This document shows, in pieces, positions 23,360 through 35,700 of a stretch of 64,000 nucleotides of DNA. Below the pieces are notes generated by a model that had not been told where the DNA came from, did not search any database, and was given only the letters and a program-made list of their open reading frames with translations. The position numbers were made by a program, and so were the translations under genes. The number at the start of each line of letters is the position of its first letter. Within the stretch, counting starts at the first letter, position 1. The DNA lies in the NCBI GenBank assembly GCA_009192285.1, contig WBVU01000004.1, positions 124,001-188,000 of the forward strand, read 5' to 3'. The stretch is from Morchella semilibera. Taxonomy: Eukaryota; Ascomycota; Pezizomycetes; Pezizales; Morchellaceae.

Positions 23360-26300
23360 TTACATTCTCACCATCTGTCCCAGAACCTCTCGACTATAGA
23401 GCTCATCGTTCCTAATCTTGGTCAAAAGCTCGGCATGACTCGTCATCCTTGATGCCGCCTCATGCTCTCCCCAAGCCTCAGACTTCCCTTCTGCCGCACT
23501 CGCGTCGAGAAAATGTTGGCCCACAAAGTTATCATTTGTAAGCGCCCCACACTTATCCATAATGACCCTCACCAAGGTCTTCTCTTCTGTTTTTCCCATT
23601 TCGTTTTTTAGTTTGTCGCTTTCACGCATGAGTTTCCTCTTGATCTTTGCGGCAATTTTTTCTGTATATACTGAGCGCAAGGCAGCATCTAGCTTTGCAA
23701 AAATCTGGAGTCGAAGGTGAGATCGTCGTTTGCCGTATGAAACCATCTTTTGCCCAATATACTGGCCTGCTCCGACGGGTTCAATCCCGGCTACAAGGCA
23801 ACCAAGAGTTTCAACCAGTAGTTGAAATTCACTTGGTAGCTCGGCTTTTGAAGGGTTGACGGCAACTGTCAGAAAGTAGTCGACTTTGGATACTTGGTAG
23901 AGACAATTATTTTCAGGGATGGGGTCGGGCCAGGGTGCTTCGACGCAGAAACGGGAGATCTCTTGCTCCATCTCGTAGTTCAAGCTTAAAGCTATAGCCT
24001 TGTAGATCTATACGGATAATATGAGCGATTGAACGCAAGAGGCTGTCGCTTTTAGGAGGGCAAATACCTACTTTTTCATCAATTTGGGCGCGGCTAAGAG
24101 GGGCTTCCACCTTTTCCCCTGATTTCCCCGCAGAAACTGTAGGTATGTCTCCGGAATCGAGCTCCACAACACCAGACGGGCTGACAATTGGCTTGTTACT
24201 GCTTTCGAACACACTAACATCATACATATCTCCGGCAGGGTCTGGTGGAATACACCCGCTGAACTTATTCCAGAATATCTTAACACGGGCTTTGAACGGT
24301 AGGGAAGCAATGACCATATAAGTGTTGAGATCTGAGAGTTTATCTCCATAGTCGTGCCACAATCTATATGAAGCGACGACACGAGCATATCGTGGTAGTC
24401 CCTGCCGGACAACGACTGTCCCCGCAAGCTTCTTTGAAGCACTGGGGACAGGAGCAACTGAAAACCGATGTAGAGGGAGATGTTCATCCAAGGACTTAGC
24501 AGTCCGTTTCGTCTCATCTAACAAGACAGTTTTATCTTTTTTGAGAAGTTGGGTCTTTGCGATGAGTATGTGAGTGTCAAGGTTACGGTTTCGTTGTTCA
24601 CAATTTATTGTAGGGATTAGTAACTTGCGCTCAATAGGTTGTGTTTCCGGTGGCACAACGTATGTTGGGAAATAGAGATGAGAGAACCAGGGGCTTAGGG
24701 ACGCATCACCACTCACTGTCTCTGGAAAGAGAAAGTTTGTTCCTGCTGCTGCAAGATGTGCGACCACGAAGGGATCTATCAATCCAAACGCGGAGCGTAT
24801 TCCTTGACGGAAGTATTCGAAAGGGTTTGCAAATATTATTATCGTTTTCCCGATATAATCAAGCAGCAAACACCTGCCGGTGGTTGGGCTGATGAAGCTT
24901 CCGTATACACTCAAGTTCCAGACATCAGCGCTGGTTTTTAGGTCATCCATTAACCTATAAAACTGGTGGATTGTCTGTGGTCTCGTTTCCGAGTTGACAA
25001 CTATAAGAAAGGCAGAGCTAGGGTTGTATCTGTATTTCGCCGAAATTTGAACTTGTAGAGAGTATGACATGATAGAACGTAGAGGAGGATAGGGAGAAGG
25101 TAAAGTCGAGAACCATTCAGCTCTATCTCCAGGCTCCGAGAGGAGCAACTCCAATGTGAGAGCTCCAGCAGAGTATTGATCCGCTCGATCTGAGATTTTG
25201 AGAGTCCGTGAAATCATGACTGTAGCACCCGGTGCTATGATATCTGGCAAATCAGTACCACGGGGACGGCCGTCTTTTGGGTCATTCTCATTGAACATAA
25301 ATATCTGATTATCTCCAATTTCGGATAGACAGGTTCCTACAGCTCGATGAAGAGCTCCCTGGAGGCCATATGGCTTGTTACTGATATTACGAAGCTATAT
25401 AACGTTAAAACTATACCTAATCCACGTCTAGATATAGGGTCATACCATCCAAGAAAATGTAACATCATTTCCTCGCTGGACCGACGAAAGATAGCTTGGT
25501 GCCTCAAGCTCCAATGGATAACCTATTGGGAGTGTGACCGGTTGGAAGAAATCCGGAAGCACTCTATTTATGCCCGGCATTACTGCAACCAAGTCCAATA
25601 GGTCAATTGATTGAAAGATTACCCCGGGTGGACGGACTTGTCCCTCCTGCCGTATAAAAGCCCGTACTTCTCCGCGAATACTAACCGTTTCTCCGGGAAA
25701 TATTGAGTTTGGAAGATAGACAGGCTCATTGACAAGTGGATCGAACCACGCGGTATTTCTAATGAGTATGGGTATCCGTGCATGGGCAGGCGAAGGCATT
25801 CCCCCTATCCTATCAGCACATGCTAACCTTACCGGAATCCAGGCTCTCGGCATCTACCTATATTCTGCACACATATGTTCCTCACGATGATATATTCGCC
25901 GGGTTCGAATATCCCATCGTTACCGGAATCGACAACCTCAAATCTAGTAATTTTCAAAAAGTACTTCCCGTGGTAGATTGAGTCCATTCCGTTCTGGCTT
26001 TTGACTTTTATATGCACCGAGCCCTGAACACCGTTGGAGCCAGCCTTTAAAACAGTCGACGCAGGAGACCCCCACATTCCACAAGGGCCTTGGGGGGCAG
26101 CAGGACGAGTATAGCTGATATATTTGTTCATTTGAATGAACTGAATGGTTAGATATAAAGAGTCTTAAGGCTTTCACAGGTTCTCTCCGTATACGTACTT
26201 TTGAACAGGTGCATACTTTTGCACCTCCGCAGCAAGAATATCCAATACCATCGTAAACCTGCCTAAAGATAGACATCAAGTATTAGAATTCAAATACACA

Positions 26301-27042
26301 AGAACAAAGTTAGCGACCTTGACTTGCCAAGTAAACTCTCCACCGCCTTCCCCGCCTTGGCCCCCTTCCCCAGGATTTCCATGGGTCCCGCTTGCACCAC
26401 CCATCCCACCAGAAACATCCCAATCTACACCTAGCAGTAGGTTTGTGTTCTGCTCTGCAACTTCAATATATACAACTCCACCATTTCCGCCATTTCCACC
26501 ATCTGTGCCATATCCAGCGCTGTATAAACCTTACAATTAGTCATTGAAACCCGACCCGTGCAGGGAAAACATACTCTCCACCATTCGCTCCTGGTCCTCC
26601 AACCTGTGCTTCTTGGTACTCCGTCGCATTCTCGCCTTTTATCCCAATACCCCCAATTTGTCCGTCCTCACCTCTACCTCCAGCTCCTCCATCCCCACCC
26701 CGCACCGATAGAAAGAGCGTTTTATCGGCCGAAACTTCCCATTCAGACCTAGCACAAGCCGAGATCCCCTCCGCATGTATGCCACCCGGCTCAAGCCTAG
26801 AGGGTGTTATCTCAATCGAAACCGTTCCGCCATTCGTACCTGCTGTTGCTCCTGATGCGGACCGTCCATTTTCGCCCTTCCGACCTGGTGGAGCTGCGGG
26901 TGTCTGTTAGTTGCAATATCCCAGAGGCCCGGATGTCATACAAACCAACTACAACCCCCCGGCCGTCATAGAACTGTGTACCAGGCTGCCCAGCCTTGCC
27001 GTCGAAGTTTATTGAGATTCTGCCGCCAAGAGACACAGACAT
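23360..27042 (-). CDS. Large protein with collagen-like Gly-rich N-terminus, family not recognised
   Basis: Eight exons in gene order: 27042-26946, 26893-26575, 26519-26318 (donor uncertain, 26324 also fits), 26258-26199, 26140-25858, 25804-25446, 25394-24072 and 24007-23360. All join in frame to about 1096 residues. Residues ~10-205 are rich in G-x-x and GG repeats (blocks such as PGRKGENGRS and GGDGGAGGRGEDG) interspersed with short beta-like strands. A Cys cluster (YSCCGGAKVCTCSK) follows. The C-terminal ~800 residues look globular, with beta-sandwich-like segments (DSGNDGIFEPGEYIIVRN) and a helical charged end. No signal peptide or TM segment is visible, so it is probably cytosolic or unconventionally exported. 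No function can be assigned. A TATATAAAT box lies ~50 bp upstream. Confidence 0.8.
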
Positions 27043-27090
27043 CGATGATATTGGTGATTAAATCAAGGATCCCGGATATTAGGGATCCGA

Positions 27091-27099
27091 ATTTATATA
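27091..27099 (-). promoter_or_regulatory. TATA box of Gly-rich protein gene
   Basis: TATATAAAT on the minus strand, about 50 bp upstream of the ATG at 27042. Confidence 0.45.
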
Positions 27100-27931
27100 A
27101 TTTTTTTTTGTTCGAGGTGATGATCCCATGATTTTGGACCGGGGGGGTTGTGGCTACCCTATGAAAGAGATGCAGGTGGTGATTACAAACGGTCTTGTAG
27201 CACAAGAACGGTTGGCAAGACATCTATTTCTTTTTTTTGCCACTCTAATGGGCTCCAATCACCAGAGAACGCCTCAGCGGCTGTCCTAATAGCGGGGTTG
27301 AAGCTGAAGGTAGAGAGAGTTATGATATGTGTGAATAACAATCTGGATTCCTACGCAACACAGGATTAACCTCAAGCTTTGGCCCGCAATTATCTAACTA
27401 GCTAGAACAGCTGTATGGTGAGGATTGGCGTTTGCATTCGGCTACTTCGATGGTTACACGTTGGTTGGAGCACAGAGCAACCCACCAAGTGACTGGACCA
27501 GATCGTGTTATGAACCGTTCTCGTGTGGAATAAACTATATATACTAAGCTCCAAATTAAATGTTAGATATAAGTCCCATAATAGAGGCCGGGGTTCCAGC
27601 TACCTATTATGGCGCCTCAGAACCTCTTTTATCCCTTACGCTGTTCATTGTGTTAAAGCTGCCAACTTTGCCAAGTATCATGTCCCAATTCTGTGGCTTG
27701 CGTGCGAAGCTTGCCTGGTGTTACCATGTCTCATGTTGGTAGAATTTAAGTAATAGCTTAGGAGATAATTAGTTTTTCCCCCCCCCATGGGGACTCACCC
27801 ACGCATGTGTTTTATCTGGGACCTGAGGGACTCATTCATCTGGGGTAGTCAGGACACCCGATTTGGTACCTTTTTTGATGACTCATCTTCCTAGTAAGGT
27901 TAGTAAAGAATGGAGTATGTAAACTTTTGAT

Positions 27932-27948
27932 TCATGTCTTATCACTCG
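27932..27948 (+). promoter_or_regulatory. bipartite motif (TCATG-N5-TCACTCG)
   Basis: TCATG TCTTA TCACTCG, a full match. Confidence 0.55.
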
Positions 27949-28132
27949 AGTCTGAACTTCTTGGTGCTTCCGAGCCTAGGACCGCTATGCGGTCGTTGCC
28001 AGATATATACAAAGTAAGTTAAAGTGCCTAGGACCGATGTCTGATGTCCGGTATACGTATAAGATGTACTTTATGTGACTGCTATATTTTATGGGTATAC
28101 GAATTAAGACGTCTCTAGCTCTATTCATGTAC

Positions 28133-28307
28133 TACATGTACTGTACATGTAGTCAGGAGATCTAGAATCAACCTAAATATGTACATATGTATCGTATTCT
28201 AAACTTAAAACCCCCAGGCCAGTTTATTGATAAGGAAGGGTACATACCTACACAAATTACATGTATATGTACATGTAGCTTCGCATTGGCTCATCTAAGT
28301 ACATGTA
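28133..28307. repeat. cluster of TACATGTA palindromes
   Basis: Five copies of the 8-bp palindrome within 175 bp, at 28133, 28144, 28258, 28270 and 28300, most of them extended to GTACATGTA or TACATGTAC. Confidence 0.7.
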
Positions 28308-28822
28308 CTTATATATGTACCAGCTCCCACCATCTGTCCGCCTCTTAGAAGGCCGAGGGTATCTCTCTGGTCCCCAAGCCCCGAGGTTAAATACTTACTT
28401 ATCTCTAATAAAATACAGCAGTGTGCTCCTTTAATTATAATATCATGGGTGGGTTGGTAACGTACGTGAGCCTCCGTACGCGTAAAATCATTACTACATG
28501 TAAACAAGAACTAGCTTAAGCAAGCCCTGGGTTGGAATCTAGCAAATAGCAAGTAGTTTGTCAAATGAGGATGTCCTTATCATCGATTTCAGATATATAG
28601 AATATTTCTTATATAGAAGCTAGGTCACCTCTCAAATTCATGTAGACTTGCAATTGCGGACGTCGGACGAACCCCTTAGAGGATAAATCATAGACGGTAA
28701 GTGACATGACGTTAAGTTAACCTTCCTACCCGTGCCAAGAATCTACGTTTGGGATTTGACGACTACATGTACCCTTTCCTCCTTTCAGCTTCTTCATTCG
28801 TTTTAATTGCGATCCATTTCCA

Positions 28823-29184
28823 ATGACTACAACAAGCGACGCTTCTTTTGGGTTGGTTGGATGTCATCAAGATGTTATCAAAAATCATGGTACGGTAATT
28901 ATAATTATGGGTCTAGATGGAAACTACCCCCGTTGAAACTTGAGCTTACTTCGGGACGACTTGTAGGATTTCCCTTATCAACCGAAAGATTAGATCTTCT
29001 GGAAGTCCAAGCTATTATCAAAAGCTCTGTTCGGACGGCCGTGGTTTTGAATACTGTGGTAAATTCCGTTGCGTGGTATTATGCTCTCAGGGGGTACTGT
29101 GTTTTACCAAAACATACAGGTGCTTGGACAGAGTCAAAAGTTATGGTGTACGGTGCTGAGAAGATACGAGACAACGGGAAGTAA
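28823..29184 (+). CDS. candidate small protein of unknown function
   Basis: Possible two-exon gene: 28823-28889 and 28967-29184, 94 residues. The first exon starts in a CAATGACT context, ends at a GTACGG donor and joins in frame through a TTGTAG acceptor. The second exon has a plausible amphipathic or membrane-associated helix (IIKSSVRTAVVLNTVVNSVAWYYAL). An unspliced frame from 28807 reaches the same stop. No family recognised; this could be chance. Confidence 0.3.
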
Positions 29185-30357
29185 ATACCTCCAGAGATAT
29201 TCGTTGAAAGCATGTACTTTCTCGGAATCAAAACTGAGGGGTTTGGCTGCCCGAACACTCAAATACTACATTGCTTACCACACCTAGGGAAAATACCATG
29301 GTATCGATGTCCATCCAAACAGAGCGGTTATTTATCACCCCTGTGTGTGCCTCAGCTATATTAGTGGGCCCGATTGCACACTTTCTGATGCAATCACTAC
29401 CATTGTGTTCTGCTGGAGGACCCTCTGCGGTGCCTTCGCTGGATCGCATCGAGTTTTCAAGGGCGCATTGAGGTGTGTGTGATCTTGGTGATATCAAGCT
29501 CCCCGGGACTCGTGGCAACACGCAACGCCAGTCACGGTGACACTTCAGTCATACGGCAGAGAGCTTAACCAATGTGTGCAAAGCCTAGGCGGACATGATC
29601 TTTAAGTTTTGTAACACTGAGGGCTTTTTATTTGGGTTTTCTTAGACACTGATCCTGATGGCAATATGATCATCAGGCAAGGCTCTTGGTTTAAGAAGTA
29701 GGAGCCAGAGGAGTGACATGTGCACGAGAACAAACAGTAAAATAGATAAGGACATGTGTGCCGTAGTTCCAGCAATAGACCCTGCGACAAAATTTATCTT
29801 GATAGGCTTTTTATACAATAGATTTTCAGGCCAAGCCAATCTTCACAGTTCAAATAAAATACATGTATACACACATATCTTGGATTCTGTTCATTAAACC
29901 TTCCACATCCCGTATTACTAGCTATAGCTATTGTATATAGCGCATAACAAACGTTATCCGTAATTATTTTGACAGCAATTGTTTGATGTTATACCAGTAT
30001 ACATGACCGCCGAACTTTATCCGAATGTATATCTCCATTCGTTCCCGGGTCTACAGACCCTACTCCCAGATGAACATAGAAATATGCTAGAAAAAGCTGT
30101 GCTCATCCGCGTGAAAAGGTCTTTTAGAGGATACCTGCTGCAGCTGGTAAAGGTGACGTTAATATATATGTAGGCGCCCGGAAAGACTTTTATGAACTAC
30201 CCTATCCGGAAACTGATAAATACATGTAGTTGGAGACTGGGGTTTATCTGAAGTCTAATTCTAATAGGTGGCTTCGGTAATTAAGTATTCCCTCATTTCA
30301 TAACCATGACCAAGAGCCCAATCATCAATCGACCAGGCAAAATCCAATCGTGATCAT

Positions 30358-30374
30358 TCATGCATTATCACTCG
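30358..30374 (+). promoter_or_regulatory. bipartite motif (TCATG-N5-TCACTCG)
   Basis: TCATG CATTA TCACTCG, a full match. Confidence 0.55.
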
Positions 30375-32702
30375 CAACTACAAACATTCGGTAAAGGTCT
30401 ATACGCAATTTCGATAGCGCAATAATATAAGTTATAATAGACCCTTACAAACTCTGATAATACTCCTCCGTGATAGGTTGGTATCTAGAACAATATTGAT
30501 TGATTGCGTATCAAGGAGCATGCAAGCGCTAGCGCTGGCACCGCAATAATGGTTGCCTGATCTTGTACGCCGATAACCAGTTAAAGGGTAAATACAAGCA
30601 TGACTGGAGGCACGCGATTACTTATTGAATCAATCAATTAATCAATGCAGGGATGTGGTAATATAATGATTAGAATGCAGCGCTGGGAAGTCAGGACCAC
30701 CTATCGACAACTTTTCCTAGACTAAACTACATGACTGCAATTCTTGCCTTTTTTTTTTTTGCAAGGTTTATTGTGAGGTATCGACGGACAAATACCAAAT
30801 TAAAATACCCTTGATTAATGACAACCAAATCTCAGCCGGGTTGTTGCCATCAGTATTTTCTTTGTTATAGCAGTCTTAATATCATGTGCAATACATGGAA
30901 ATATCGGGTTATGTGCTTTAAAATTGCCAGAAAAGAGAGGGAGTATTATCACGACTAGGCCCCCGAAGTGCAAGTGTGGATAGGTTCCGGTACCGCATTA
31001 TCCGCGGATAAAAATCTTGAGGGCTAGCTATATTCACCAGCTCATTGAAAAATCCCAAACCTCTTTAATTATCGTTCCCTGATGGCATTCTTCCGGGTGA
31101 TGAGTGTATGTAGGGTTTGGTCTCAAGCTCAATTATAAGAGGGTATAGCGTGGATGATATTGGCTGCCAAATATCCTTTAAGTTTTAATTTTGTATATCT
31201 CACAGGCGTGTGGCGGCCACGGGGGATGTTTTCTACTTCAACATGAGCAAGATCAACTCGCAAAAAACTCATAGTTCAAAAGCATGAACTATTCAGCTGG
31301 CCTCATGCAGTATTAATTTCGAACTTACTTGTTTTACAAATCTAGCGGTCCTGTGGAAGGAAACAAATCACATATCCCCACACCCCCCCGTGAGCACTAC
31401 ATCCCCGCGAGAGCGTCTGCATGTAGGTGCACTTTTAATTTTGGGGCGACCAGTACCCGCACCCGCTCGAGTTATCAAAGCGTTAGTATTTTGATCCATT
31501 TCGAGAATTTGGGGTACCAATTAGGTCCCTTTCCTTTTTAAACCTCTGGCTGCAGTTAAATATCAGGTTAAAACCAGAACAGATACATGTACCTTCTATT
31601 TTTCGACCCTAACGGTCATGCCTGATAGGTGCCGGGTGTCGAGCGTACTTATATGCAGTCACTGAACTCATGAATTGCGTTAAAAATGCATTATCAATTG
31701 TTAGCTATTGGAAAAAATCGTCACACGTATAACTATGTCATGATTGGTGTTCTGTTAAGGTACATGTGCCGTAGACTGATCAATATCTGGACAACCATAT
31801 CTAACTCATCTTTGTGGCCACAAGGGTGTCCTGATAAACATTAAGGCGCAAGCTGGGACCTTCATAGGAGTGCCAATATAGGGTCCAAGCTGGATCTGAA
31901 GATCTGAATCGCGTCCTCACGTGAACAGGCAGCTGGGGTGACGACACGGGTCGATCACACGCAAAAACCGTCCAAATTACAGATTTGCAACCGCTGTTAA
32001 AAGTATGTAACGCAAGCCCGCCCGCGCCTCGCTTCACCAGGGTCCAATGACTTCACTCATCTCCTGTGGGTACATCTCCCCCATCTTTTAGTGTGGAGGT
32101 ACTACCAAACGGCTTCTTTTGGACGGGCAATCACGGCTCTATGCACGTAGAATTAAAGCTGATAAAAGAAACGTGAGATATATTCAGGAGATGAACCGGG
32201 TATGTATAAAACTTATTTTTTTTTAAAAGGAAAAATTGAAAATGGAGAAAACCGGCCGGCAGAAGAAGAAGAAGGGGTATAAAAATGTCAGGGTAACATT
32301 AAAATATTTCCTAAAGTAGAAATATGCTAACCCAGCCTCTTGTCACTACACCCCTCACCTTTAGCCAAGTAAGAGTTGCATTTCGTGTGTGTGTCACGGC
32401 ACCCTTTTTTTTTTGCCCTCGCTACACAAAGACCTACTCTTTTGCTACAACTGCAACGCACACACACCTCTTCTCTCTGTTCGAGTCCGTCCACATCACG
32501 TCAGTCAACAAACCTTCAGAACAACGATCAGCGAAAAAAAACTGTTCACCATCGCAATCAATTCAGTCCTCAAACCTAGTCTAGAGCGATTTTACAAAAT
32601 TCTTTTTTGATCTTCCTGCAGAGTGATATTCCCTTTACTGCTACATTACTATAACCCCAGTTAGTAACAACAGTAGACAAAAGAAGCACAGATCCCTTCA
32701 CA

Positions 32703-35700
32703 ATGTCTTCATCGTCTACATTCTCTCCGTTCTCTGCAACCGCGTCAAAGGATGGTGCACCTCTTGCCAGTATCACCTCGAGTGGTGGCGGAGGAGGAGG
32801 CTCTGGCGATTGGTGAGAACCTTCGTTCCTATTTTGAATAATTTTATTCAAGACTATTTTTCTTTTTTTCCGTCTTTTTTTTCTTTTTTTCTTTTTTATT
32901 ACTGAAATACATTTTCATTTTCTAATTTTATTTTTCATTATTGTGATTGTCTTCATCCTATCCGATGGTGTTGTGTTCATTCATCGCCATCGCGTTTCCT
33001 CTTTCCGTTCCGGTTTTTTTGTACAGCCCATATTCTTTCCTCAATACTCTTGTGTTCCTGCGTTGCCAACCACATTCCAATTACCTCTAAACCTATAAAC
33101 TTTTTTCCCTGCTCCTACCCCCCTCCCATCCCATATCCCCCCGCCTTCCATCCATCCATCACCCTTCCATCCATCCTGCATCGATCGTAGCTTAGGCCTT
33201 TTCTTTTCCCGCATGACCCACACCCCCCACTACAGCGGCCACTGACTGCTAACTCTTCTTCAACCCACGAACAATCTTCCACATTTTCAACCTCCCCTTC
33301 CTCTGCTACTACTACCCTTCATCGCATCTTGAACCTCCTCTACCAACTTTTGCCTTCTCAAACCTTCTAAATAAAAATAAAAAAAAAATTCACAAGCAAA
33401 AATGCTGACCTCTTCTGACCCTTCAAGGACCCGACGTGCAAATGGTAATTCAACTACCTCTAGCACTCACCGTCGCCCTTCACTCTCTACCACTCTCACC
33501 CACCCTCCTACGTCACAGCACTCCCAGCCACCTTTAACCCCTTCGGGTTCTAACGTGTATCATCCACCCCATCACTATAATAGAGGTGGCGTGGGGGGTT
33601 CTATCAACACTACTTACAGCAAAGATGATTTACTAGGAATCTTTAGGCAACAAGAGCAGAATGGAAACTCTTTGAGGGATGTAAAGGATCTAGTCTTGGG
33701 AGATACGAGTTCCGGGAACAATACTGGTTGGGGTAGAGGTGACGAGGGTGGTGCGGATGTTTGTTGGGATAAAGATGGTGGACTAAAGCCTATCAGTTTG
33801 GAAGAGTTGACTGAGGAGGAGCGAGAGGTGTGTTTTGTTTCCTCCCTATATCCCACAATCACAAGTGACGTGGCCGTGTTTCATGCAAATGCAAAAACGC
33901 AATATCGTCTTGGCATATAGACTGACCTTTCCCGCGTTCAGTTATTTTCCAATAATGTCAACTCACCTCACAAAGTCCCCCCGAACCAAAATAATCAGGG
34001 GCCTACAAACCATCATGCGGTTGTTACCAATACGCCACCTCCCAAACGCTCTAATAGCGGTGCTCTTCCTGGGAATATTTCTACTCCTGGCGCCAATCGT
34101 CCGCAAAATCGCCGTCGTGAAACATCGGATGCTGCCCTGACGGGTTCACCATTTACTTCGACCCCACCTCAGGTTCCTCGGCGTAGAACTGAGCTAGAGG
34201 ATACCGGGGGTAGGGGTACTTTGTTTGGCCGTTGGAGTAGTATTGCCGGCACCTCCGGAGACGACGACCATGCAAAAGACAAAGGCACAGAGGAAGGATC
34301 TTCTACTACCGGAGGTGCGAGAAGTGCTGGACTTATTAGAAAGGGAAGTGGCGCTTGGACAAGTGGTGTGGCCGGTTCGAGTGGTTTCGCTAGCAGTGGC
34401 GCCCTAAACAGCCCCATGGGTAGTTTCGGTAATGGCACTTTTGGCGGTGCAATGGGCGGCTTTTCCTTGCAGAGCACTACTAATACCGTGGAGAAAACCA
34501 AAACCGGGGGGGGCACTAGTGGCACAAGGGGCTCTACTGCGCCACCCAAGGTTGAAGACGTGGAAGAGGAAGAGGACGACGTAAATCGAGTAGTTTCGCA
34601 TAGCGTCGACCATCACCGTGATGAGGAGGAAAGGGAGAGGCCAATGAGTTCCGACACCGATCCTTTTGGGGATAGGGATCAAGGTGATCATGGAAATGGT
34701 CAGGGGCGTCACTCTCCCCACTCGTCTATGGAAGATCCTCACCGCATCAAAAGTTCGACTTCTTTTGGTAATATGGCATCCGCCTCTGTAAATGCGCCGA
34801 GAGGTGGAAATAACATTGCTACGCCTACAAAAATTCGAAGTGACCTTGGCTTTTCTGGGCTTGGGGGCAGCCGTGAGGGCTTAACCCTGGGCGGTATAGG
34901 CCAGGGGAGTCTTCACCAGCAGTTACAAAACCTGCAATTAAACCAGCACGGCAACTACCCACTTCACGGTAGATCCCGGCAAGGAAGTATAGGTGGTATG
35001 GTCGGCGGGCTCAATGAGAATGAACCTTTGAGTCCAACCGAAACCAATCCTTATCAGAGCCCAGCGCCGGAAAAGGCGGACGAAGACGATATCAACGATA
35101 TTCATGGTGACGGCGGCCACGGAAGTGGCATCATTGGTGGCGGATTTAAACGTGATGTTGGGGCACCCGGCAGCGACCGCAGCGGCAGGAGTTCCACTGC
35201 AGGCTTGGGTGCTGTAGGAGGACTTGGCAGCTTTGGGTCTATGAGCGGGAGCGGGCTATGGGGAGGACAGGTTGGGACTCCCGGGGGTCTAGGAACCTCT
35301 GCCGCCCCAAGCGCGTTTTTTGGCTCTGGGTTGGGCGATCTGGCTAGCCCTGGGGGCACTCTCTTGACGAGCGGTGGCATGGGGGGCATGGGCAGTATTG
35401 GTGGTGGCGGGCCATTTGGCTCGGCTAGCCGTAGTAGACTCGCTCAGATGTTCTCACCAGAGCAACAGCAACAGATGGAGGATGAAAGCGGTGGGTTTGA
35501 ATCAAATGACGGATTTGGCGACTTGAGGTTTGGAGGATTTGGAAGTAGAAGAGGGTTTGGCAATATTGACAGCCCGATGAGGGAGAGAGGCGACGTTTCA
35601 GATCTGTTCTCGGGATTGCACACTACCAGAAGCCTTGGAAATATTGGCGCACAAGCATCAGGGGATTCTATGTTTTCCAGAGAACGCGAAGATTCTTTCA

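Larger units (their letters stand above)
27101..32702. other. gene-poor interval, 5.6 kb
   Basis: Mostly AT-rich and without supported genes, except the weak candidate at 28823-29184. It contains a dense cluster of TACATGTA palindromes (28133-28307), bipartite motifs at 27932 and 30358, and homopolymer T runs. Confidence 0.5.

Noticed and set aside
29642-29839. 65-codon hydrophobic frame on the minus strand
   Set aside because: Could encode a small membrane protein, but AT-rich DNA often yields such frames; no supporting signals.
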